From Gelidibacter mesophilus DSM 14095 (GTDB taxonomy: Bacteria; Bacteroidota; Bacteroidia; Flavobacteriales; Flavobacteriaceae), in contig NZ_AUHD01000001.1 of NCBI RefSeq assembly GCF_000423005.1, positions 682,001 through 746,000 of the forward strand: 64,000 nucleotides of DNA, given 5' to 3'. Below are positions 28,289-35,166 of the stretch, piece by piece. Within the stretch, counting starts at the first letter, position 1. Each line of letters starts with the position of its first letter. The notes under the pieces are model-generated. The model was not told the origin of the DNA, searched no databases, and saw only the letters and a program-made list of their open reading frames with translations. The position numbers and the translations under genes are program-made.

Positions 28289-29758
28289 ATGAGCCCAACT
28301 TTAATTTTAATAATCATAGCCTGCTATTTTGGACTATTGATGTTGATATCCCACATCGTCTCCAAAAATTCAAGCGACGAATCGTATTATACTGGAGATA
28401 GAAAATCACCATGGCAAATTGTTGCGTTTGGGATGATTGGTGCCGTTCTGTCAGGGGTCACTTTTGTGTCGATCCCGGGGATGGTAGGAAATAACTATTT
28501 TTATTATTTGCAGTTTGTCTTTGGGAATGTAGTAGGGTATGTTTTTATCACCTATGTTCTGGTTCCGATTTATTACGATTTGAAATTAGTATCCATATAT
28601 ACGTACTTAGAAACACGTTTTGGGATGAAGACTTATAAGACGGGCTCCATGTTCTTTCTTATTTCACAGTCCTTTGGTGCCGCTCTACGTTTGATGCTTG
28701 CCGCAAAAATTTTACAGTATGCTGTTTTTGATGCCTTTAACATCCCATTTTTTGTTACGGTCATCTTCATATTGGTACTTATCTGGTTATATACCAATAA
28801 ATCCGGAATCAAAACCATCGTTTGGACCGATACTTTACAAACCTTCTTTTTGCTCTTAGCGGTTGGGGTTTCCATTTACGTTGTCAAAACTTCTTTAAAT
28901 ATGACGGTTTCGGAAACTATTACTTCTGTCACAAATCACGACTACTTTAAAGTCTTCGACTGGGATTTCAAATCTGGAAACAATTTTTATAAACAATTTA
29001 TTTCAGGAGTGTTAATTGCTGTGGCCATGGTGGGGCTAGATCAAAATATGATGCAAAAAACATTGACCTGCAAAACCAAAAAGGAAGCACAAAAAAACAT
29101 CCTCACGTTCAGCATATTTTTAGCAGTTACCCAATTTTTATTTTTAGGTCTGGGTGTGCTTTTATATTTATATGCGGACAAATTTGGGATTCAATTGGAA
29201 ATTGAAAACGGAAGTTTTATCAATACGGATAATTTATTCCCGATGCTTTCCTTGAACCATTTTGGGATTATTGCTGGAGTCAGTTTTATTTTAGGAATTA
29301 CAGCGGCTTCTTTTTCTAGTGCTGATTCCGCAATAACCGCGCTGACAACCTCATTCACACATGATTTTTTGAATATCAAAGCGAAGTCTTCAAAGAAAAA
29401 AATTCAACTTAAAAATCGGACGTTATTTGGCTTCTCTGCCTTCATTTTCTTAATCATTATGTTGTTTTCAGAAAGTAAGGGAGACGTCATTTCAACTATC
29501 TTTAAAGTGGCAGGATATACCTATGGTCCATTATTGGGCTTATATTTATTGGGCATTTTTACTAAAGTGAAAGTTTACGATAGTGCTGTGCCCTATATCT
29601 GTATAGCCATGCCATTGGTCACCTATTTTTTAAATTATTTCTTTATCAATTGGTATAACTTTGATTTTGGTTTCATGAACATTTTTGTCAATGCCCTACT
29701 TACTATAATATGCTTGTTACTTGTGAAGAAGCCCTTAAAAACTGAAAATTTATCATAA
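28289..29758 (+). CDS. Sodium:solute symporter (SSS family), candidate MurNAc transporter
   Basis: Inner-membrane symporter with about 13 transmembrane helices. The family signature is visible (GDRKSPWQIVAFGMIGAVLS near the N-terminus; FILGITAASFSSADSAITAL in helix 9). It sits between a NamZ-like gene and murQ. A related arrangement, an SSS-type transporter beside murQ, is known from the Tannerella forsythia MurNAc locus, so transport of MurNAc or a MurNAc-containing sugar is a good inference. The sequence alone gives no substrate. The gene ends 23 bp before murQ. Confidence 0.88.
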   Translation: MSPTLILIIIACYFGLLMLISHIVSKNSSDESYYTGDRKSPWQIVAFGMIGAVLSGVTFVSIPGMVGNNYFYYLQFVFGNVVGYVFITYVLVPIYYDLKLVSIYTYLETRFGMKTYKTGSMFFLISQSFGAALRLMLAAKILQYAVFDAFNIPFFVTVIFILVLIWLYTNKSGIKTIVWTDTLQTFFLLLAVGVSIYVVKTSLNMTVSETITSVTNHDYFKVFDWDFKSGNNFYKQFISGVLIAVAMVGLDQNMMQKTLTCKTKKEAQKNILTFSIFLAVTQFLFLGLGVLLYLYADKFGIQLEIENGSFINTDNLFPMLSLNHFGIIAGVSFILGITAASFSSADSAITALTTSFTHDFLNIKAKSSKKKIQLKNRTLFGFSAFIFLIIMLFSESKGDVISTIFKVAGYTYGPLLGLYLLGIFTKVKVYDSAVPYICIAMPLVTYFLNYFFINWYNFDFGFMNIFVNALLTIICLLLVKKPLKTENLS

Positions 29759-29781
29759 TAGCTAATTAAATTTTAAATCCT

Positions 29782-30603
29782 ATGGAACATAAATTGACCA
29801 CCGAACAAGCGTCGGATTATAATGATTTAGAAAAGATGGACACCTGTGAGTTGCTCCTAAATATGAACACAGAGGACAAAACGGTACCTAAAGCGCTTGA
29901 AAAAGCTATCCCCCAAATACAAAAATTAGTCGATGCTGTGTATTCCAAAATGAAAGATGGCGGACGACTATTTTATATAGGAGCTGGTACCAGTGGCCGT
30001 TTAGGAGTTTTGGATGCCTCAGAATGTCCCCCAACTTATGGCGTTCCCGATACGCTGGTTATCGGCATTATTGCTGGAGGCGATGGTGCGCTTCGGAAAG
30101 CAGTGGAAAATGCCGAAGATAATACCGAGCTTGCTTGGGAGGATCTAAAAAAACACAACATTACCTCAGACGATGTGCTAATTGGGATTGCCGCTTCCGG
30201 CACCACACCCTACGTGATAGGTGGCGTGAAAACGGCGCGTCAGCATGGTATTATTACAGGGTGCATTACCTGTAATGAAAAGTCACCCTTAGCTCTTGAA
30301 GTTGATCATCCCATAGAATTGGTGGTTGGCCCTGAGTTTGTAACGGGAAGCACAAGAATGAAAGCAGGAACTGCTCAAAAACTAGCCTTAAATATGATTT
30401 CTACCACGGTAATGATCAAGCTAGGAAGGGTACGTGGCAACAAAATGGTGGATATGCAACTTTCAAATAAGAAACTGGTTACAAGGGGCGTTCAAATGAT
30501 CATGAATGAAACCCACGTGGATGAAACAACGGCTAAAGCGCTTTTGAACGAACATAAAAGCATCAGAAAAGCTATTGACACTTATAATTCAAATAAAAAA
30601 TGA
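29782..30603 (+). CDS. murQ: N-acetylmuramic acid 6-phosphate etherase (MurQ)
   Basis: Cytoplasmic enzyme that splits the lactyl ether of MurNAc-6-phosphate to GlcNAc-6-phosphate and D-lactate. The SIS-domain signature is complete: GAGTSGRLGVLDASECPPTYG (67-87, E81 the expected catalytic acid/base) and GPEFVTGSTRMKAGTAQKLALNM further on. 273 residues is slightly shorter than E. coli MurQ (about 300). Its last codon overlaps the GH3 start codon as ATGA, so the two are translationally coupled. This gene is the strongest single clue that the locus handles MurNAc. No MurNAc kinase gene is visible nearby. Confidence 0.95.
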   Translation: MEHKLTTEQASDYNDLEKMDTCELLLNMNTEDKTVPKALEKAIPQIQKLVDAVYSKMKDGGRLFYIGAGTSGRLGVLDASECPPTYGVPDTLVIGIIAGGDGALRKAVENAEDNTELAWEDLKKHNITSDDVLIGIAASGTTPYVIGGVKTARQHGIITGCITCNEKSPLALEVDHPIELVVGPEFVTGSTRMKAGTAQKLALNMISTTVMIKLGRVRGNKMVDMQLSNKKLVTRGVQMIMNETHVDETTAKALLNEHKSIRKAIDTYNSNKK

Positions 30604-32291
30604 AAAAGATTTTACCACTAGTTCTTTTGGCAACGTTGACCTTGGCTTCTTGTGCCAAAATCCCTGCCAAACGGACCATTGAAATCGACCATAAAACCCA
30701 ATGGGTAGACAGTGTTTACAATTCCATGTCGCTAAAGGAAAAGGTGGGCCAGTTATTTATGGTCAGTGCCTATTCCAACAGAAGTGAATCTCATACGGAT
30801 TCTATTCAACAATTGATAAATGACTATCATATTGGCGGACTTATATTCTTTCAGGGAGGTCCGATGCGTCAAGCAAAACAAACCAATCATTACCAATCCA
30901 TTTCTAAAGTACCCTTGTTTATAGGAGTTGATGGTGAATGGGGGTTGAATATGCGGTTAGATAGCACCTCAAGATATCCGTATAATATGACTTTGGGTGC
31001 GATTTCCAATAATGACATCGTTAAAAAAATTGGCGAACAAATAGGGAAGGATTGCAACCGAATGGGCATCCACATCAATTTTGCGCCGGTGGTGGATATC
31101 AACACAAATTCAAAAAACCCTGTAATTGGCGTACGCTCTTTTGGTGAGGATAAAGTGAATGTCACTGAAAAAGCATGGGCGTTTACTGATGGTATGCAGA
31201 GCACTGGCGTTCTTGCTTGTGCCAAGCACTTTCCGGGACATGGTGATACCGATACCGATTCGCACAAAACACTCCCAACAGTTTCTTTTTCAAAAGAAAG
31301 GATAAATGAAATAGAGCTTTATCCATATAAAGAATTGTTTAAAAAAGGTATTGCAGGGGTCATGGTCGCCCATTTAAATGTGCCCAGTTTAGAAAGCCAA
31401 GAAGGGTTGCCATCTTCGCTATCCTACAAAATAGTATCGGAGCTGTTAAAGGATCAATTGAATTATGACGGTCTTATTTTTACGGATGCTTTAAATATGA
31501 AAGGTGCAGCCGATTACGGAGAACCTGGAGATATTGATTTGGCCGCATTTAAAGCTGGAAATGATGTGCTACTTTTTACGGTAGACGCTCCCAAAGCTAT
31601 TTTAAAAATTATGGAAGCGCATGATCAAGAAAGTATCTCTGAAGCCCGATTGGCCCATTCTGTAAAAAAAATACTTGGAGCAAAATTTGACGCAGGGTTA
31701 AATAATTATGCACCCATTAAAATGGAAGGTTTGGTAAACGATTTGAATCAAGATATAAATGTTGAATTATATGCTGCCGCCATTGAAAATGCGATAACGC
31801 TTATTAAAAATGAAAATCAGATGTTGCCATTAAAAACGAGCGCAAAAGACACTATCGCCTTCTTAAAGTTGGGAGATGCTTCTGCTGATCAATTTTTGAC
31901 AGAATTAAAATCTAGAGCTCATGTCATTGATATTTCAAGTCTTTCAGCGAAACTAACACTAGAAAAACTTTCAGAATACGACAAAATTTTTATCAGTCAC
32001 CATCGTGAAAATAGCAGAATTACGAGTGCCATTTCCGATGAAGATAGACATCTGATTGAAAGTATTTCAAAAAATCACAAAACCATCTTGACCGTATTTG
32101 CAAGTCAATATAGTTTAAAGGAAACAGATTTAAAAGATGTTGAAAGTGTATTGGTTGCTTACGAAAATTCAGAGGTAGCAAATCGAATTACGGCGGATAT
32201 TATTTTTGGAGCAGCTGATGCGAAAGGGACCTTGCCGGCATCAATAACAAACGATTTTTCAGTTAATACGGGTATCAAAACGTCGAAATAA
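30600..32291 (+). CDS. NagZ-type GH3 beta-N-acetylglucosaminidase, lipoprotein
   Basis: Exo-enzyme removing non-reducing GlcNAc, for example from GlcNAc-MurNAc. The NagZ-specific loop KHFPGHGDTDTDSH (209-222) supplies the Asp-His acid/base dyad (D220, H222); the nucleophile is D296 in IFTDALNMKG. GVDGEWGLNMRL and NFAPVVDIN are also typical. The N-terminus is a lipoprotein signal (LLATLTLASC), so it acts in the periplasm or on the outer membrane, not in the cytoplasm as E. coli NagZ does. About 200 C-terminal residues form a GH3_C-like alpha/beta sandwich. There is no fused beta-lactamase-type domain of the kind some Bacteroidota homologues carry. Confidence 0.9.
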   Translation: MKKILPLVLLATLTLASCAKIPAKRTIEIDHKTQWVDSVYNSMSLKEKVGQLFMVSAYSNRSESHTDSIQQLINDYHIGGLIFFQGGPMRQAKQTNHYQSISKVPLFIGVDGEWGLNMRLDSTSRYPYNMTLGAISNNDIVKKIGEQIGKDCNRMGIHINFAPVVDINTNSKNPVIGVRSFGEDKVNVTEKAWAFTDGMQSTGVLACAKHFPGHGDTDTDSHKTLPTVSFSKERINEIELYPYKELFKKGIAGVMVAHLNVPSLESQEGLPSSLSYKIVSELLKDQLNYDGLIFTDALNMKGAADYGEPGDIDLAAFKAGNDVLLFTVDAPKAILKIMEAHDQESISEARLAHSVKKILGAKFDAGLNNYAPIKMEGLVNDLNQDINVELYAAAIENAITLIKNENQMLPLKTSAKDTIAFLKLGDASADQFLTELKSRAHVIDISSLSAKLTLEKLSEYDKIFISHHRENSRITSAISDEDRHLIESISKNHKTILTVFASQYSLKETDLKDVESVLVAYENSEVANRITADIIFGAADAKGTLPASITNDFSVNTGIKTSK

Positions 32292-32323
32292 CCCAATAGT
32301 AATTCATATTAAAACAGATAACT

Positions 32324-33793
32324 ATGAAAAGAATTCTACACATAAAGATCATCATTTTATTTGTCTTTATGACCATTCAAACCATGCTAGCACAGGAGGT
32401 AATTCTGGAAGGCCCACACCAAATGCAAAAAAAAGAATTTGGTAGGCTTACAGCAGATGTCATACAAGAAGATGCACGCAAAAATGCCGAAAACATCAAT
32501 GGTTTAAATGCTCTAAGAGTACCTACTATGAATAAAAAGGTATTTGGTTTTTTACCGTATTGGGAGCAGAGTTCAGGTGCTCATAGCAATATCCGCTACG
32601 ATTTGTTGACCCATTTGGCATGTTTTGATTTTTTGGTTCAATTGGACGCTTCAATAAAACCACCTGTAGGATGGCCGTGGACAGCAGAAATTAATGCCGC
32701 TCATGCACAAGGCGTTAAGGTAATTATGACGGTCGTAAATTTTGGTGGTTCTGATGGTGCGGATGCTGTTGTGTGGGAATTGATTACAAATCCAACTAAG
32801 AAAGCCCAATTTTTCGCCAATGTCAAGAATTTAATTCAAACCTATAATTTAGATGGGGTGAATATTGATTTTGAAGGAATGGCCTCTGCGCATAGGGGTG
32901 CAGAATTGAATAATTTTTTGGCTGATCTCACTACTTTTATTCATGCCGAACTTCCGGGAAAAGAGGTGTCTTTTGATGGACCGGCCGTGAATTGGGGTGG
33001 ATGGATTATTGAAGATTTGGTGGCTAGTGTTGATTACGTTGTTATTATGGCTTACGACTATACTTCTGCAAACGGAGCCAATTCCGGCCCCATAGCACCC
33101 TTGACACATCATACCTCATGGAAACGTTTTGTTAAACGTACCATAGAAACAGGCACCTATGCCGTGCCAACTGCAAATACTCCTGAAAAATTGATAATGG
33201 CAGTACCTTATTACGGACAGCATTGGAAAACAGCTACTAACGTTTCTGAATCAGCAACCATCTCCCATGTATCTTCAACTCGCTATAGAAATACAGTAAC
33301 GGAAGCAGACAACCACGGTGGTTTTATATGGAATTCAGACTTTGAATATCCTTGGTATCGATGGAATGATGGAACTAACTGGAACCAAGTGTGGACCGAT
33401 AACGAACAGAGTATCTCTAAAAAGTTCGACTTGGCAATTGCCAACAATCTAGGCGGCGTAGGGATGTGGGCATTAAATTATGATGGCGGTCGTCCAGAAC
33501 TTTGGGATTTGATCAATACTAAGTTTGGTGAAACTGCTTCTGTTGGTGATGTGAATTTGATGCAAATTAAAATTCATCCCAATCCTACAGTAGATTATGT
33601 GTTTATATCAAATATTAACGCCGTGAACTTTACTAAAATGGAACTCTTCAATATTTTGGGCGCTTCTGTTTTAATAGTGACCTCTAATTTTGAAAGTATA
33701 AACATGACAAGTTTTGAAAATGGCTTATATTTTTTAGAAATTGAGGATATTAGAGGTGAAAAGGCCACATTTAAAATATTGAAGTCCAATTAA
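32324..33793 (+). CDS. GH18 family glycosidase with T9SS type A tail
   Basis: Secreted beta-1,4-N-acetylglucosaminidase/chitinase-type barrel. Signal peptide MKRILHIKIIILFVFMTIQ ends near MLAQ. The GH18 fold starts at KKVFGFLPYWEQ; the catalytic signature is DGVNIDFEG (177-185, acid E184), and YVVIMAYDYTSANG gives the substrate-binding Tyr. About 75 C-terminal residues (IKIHPNPTVDYVFIS through ENGLYFLEIED) are a T9SS type A sorting domain, so the enzyme is exported across the outer membrane. In this locus it may be an endo-cutter of chitin- or peptidoglycan-like strands; GH18 includes both chitinases and YaaH-type peptidoglycan hydrolases. Specificity is undetermined. Confidence 0.88.
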   Translation: MKRILHIKIIILFVFMTIQTMLAQEVILEGPHQMQKKEFGRLTADVIQEDARKNAENINGLNALRVPTMNKKVFGFLPYWEQSSGAHSNIRYDLLTHLACFDFLVQLDASIKPPVGWPWTAEINAAHAQGVKVIMTVVNFGGSDGADAVVWELITNPTKKAQFFANVKNLIQTYNLDGVNIDFEGMASAHRGAELNNFLADLTTFIHAELPGKEVSFDGPAVNWGGWIIEDLVASVDYVVIMAYDYTSANGANSGPIAPLTHHTSWKRFVKRTIETGTYAVPTANTPEKLIMAVPYYGQHWKTATNVSESATISHVSSTRYRNTVTEADNHGGFIWNSDFEYPWYRWNDGTNWNQVWTDNEQSISKKFDLAIANNLGGVGMWALNYDGGRPELWDLINTKFGETASVGDVNLMQIKIHPNPTVDYVFISNINAVNFTKMELFNILGASVLIVTSNFESINMTSFENGLYFLEIEDIRGEKATFKILKSN

Positions 33794-33805
33794 AAATCGA
33801 AAATT

Positions 33806-35020
33806 ATGAAATATCTATTTTTATCTTTTATTTGCCTATTAGCTTGTAATGATACTACTAAAAAAGATCAAGCTAAAGAGGAGAGCAGAGGCACCCCTGA
33901 TGTGAATAACTCAGCAATCGTAACAGGTGCCAATCAAACAGACGTCTACCTTAAGCTTTTAGAGGGTAAAAATGTGGGTGTTGTTGCCAACCAAACTAGC
34001 GTCATTTTTAAAGATGCCAACAAAGAGCAGCATACTCATCTTGTTGATTCATTATTGGCAATGAATGTTGAGGTGACTAAAGTATTTGCGCCTGAACATG
34101 GATTTAGAGGCGTTGCAGATGCGGGTGAACATATAGAAGACGGTGTTGATGAAAAAACAGGCTTACCTATATTATCACTTTATGGGGATAACAGAAAACC
34201 ACCTGCCGCGTTTTTAAAAGATATTGACGTCATGCTTTTTGATATTCAAGATGTTGGCGTTCGTTTTTACACCTACATCTCAACCTTGCATTATGTGATG
34301 GAGATTTCCGCCGAACTTAACGTGCCAATAATTATTTTAGACCGGCCAAATCCTAACGGACATTATATTGATGGCCCTATTCTGGAAAGTGACGTTAAAA
34401 GTTTTGTGGGTATGCACCCCGTGCCTATTGTATATGGCATGACCATTGGCGAATATGGAAAGATGATTAATGGCGAAAAATGGTTGGAAAATGGTCTGCA
34501 TTGTGATCTTACCGTAGTGCCACTTAAAAATTATAGCTACGCTTCTGAATATGATTTGCCTATAAAACCATCGCCAAACCTTCCAAATGCAACCGCCATT
34601 AATTTATATCCGAGCGTTTGCTTTTTTGAAGGCACAACAGTAAGCTGTGGACGTGGTACCGAAATGCAATTTCAGGTATTTGGAGCGCCATTTTTGCCAG
34701 AAGACACATTCAAATTCAGTTTTACCCCTGAACCAAATTTTGGTGCAAAAACACCAATGCATCAAGGAGAGCTGTGTCACGGGCTAGATTTAAGAAGTGT
34801 TGAACCTCTTAATGAAGTGCGATTGGATTGGGTCATTGAAGCCTACAATGGTTCCGATAAAAAGACCTTTTTTAATGATTTTTTCAAAAAACTTGCGGGC
34901 ACCACAAAGTTGCAACAGCAGATAGAAGAGGGGATGTCTGGGGAGGAAATAAAAGAAACCTGGAAACCTGGATTGGAAGCTTTTAGGAAAACAAGAAGTA
35001 AATACTTAATGTACAATTAA
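33806..35020 (+). CDS. DUF1343/NamZ-like exo-beta-N-acetylmuramidase (GH171 family), lipoprotein
   Basis: Second NamZ-type protein of the locus. N-terminal lipoprotein signal with lipobox LLAC (Cys14), so periplasmic or outer-membrane. Family motifs: KVFAPEHGFRG (E97 is the likely conserved active-site Glu), LFDIQDVGVRFYTYISTL, ILDRPNPNGH, PIVYGMTIGEYGKM, PSPNLPNATAINLYPS and CFFEGTTVSCGRGTEMQF. It is clearly homologous to the first copy but belongs to the PEHGFRG type. 404 residues. It starts 12 bp after the GH18 gene. The expected role is removal of non-reducing MurNAc from fragments, alternating with NagZ. Confidence 0.88.
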   Translation: MKYLFLSFICLLACNDTTKKDQAKEESRGTPDVNNSAIVTGANQTDVYLKLLEGKNVGVVANQTSVIFKDANKEQHTHLVDSLLAMNVEVTKVFAPEHGFRGVADAGEHIEDGVDEKTGLPILSLYGDNRKPPAAFLKDIDVMLFDIQDVGVRFYTYISTLHYVMEISAELNVPIIILDRPNPNGHYIDGPILESDVKSFVGMHPVPIVYGMTIGEYGKMINGEKWLENGLHCDLTVVPLKNYSYASEYDLPIKPSPNLPNATAINLYPSVCFFEGTTVSCGRGTEMQFQVFGAPFLPEDTFKFSFTPEPNFGAKTPMHQGELCHGLDLRSVEPLNEVRLDWVIEAYNGSDKKTFFNDFFKKLAGTTKLQQQIEEGMSGEEIKETWKPGLEAFRKTRSKYLMYN

Positions 35021-35166
35021 TTGGGGGATAGGATTCAGTCCAATGAATTCTTTAAGAACCAAAGTTTTTAAAGGTGAAGATTTATTCGCATTTTGAATGC
35101 TTTTGCTTGAGCAAAATTAGGCTCTATTATAGTTGTCATTTTTTCCAAAACAAAATATAGAAACGG

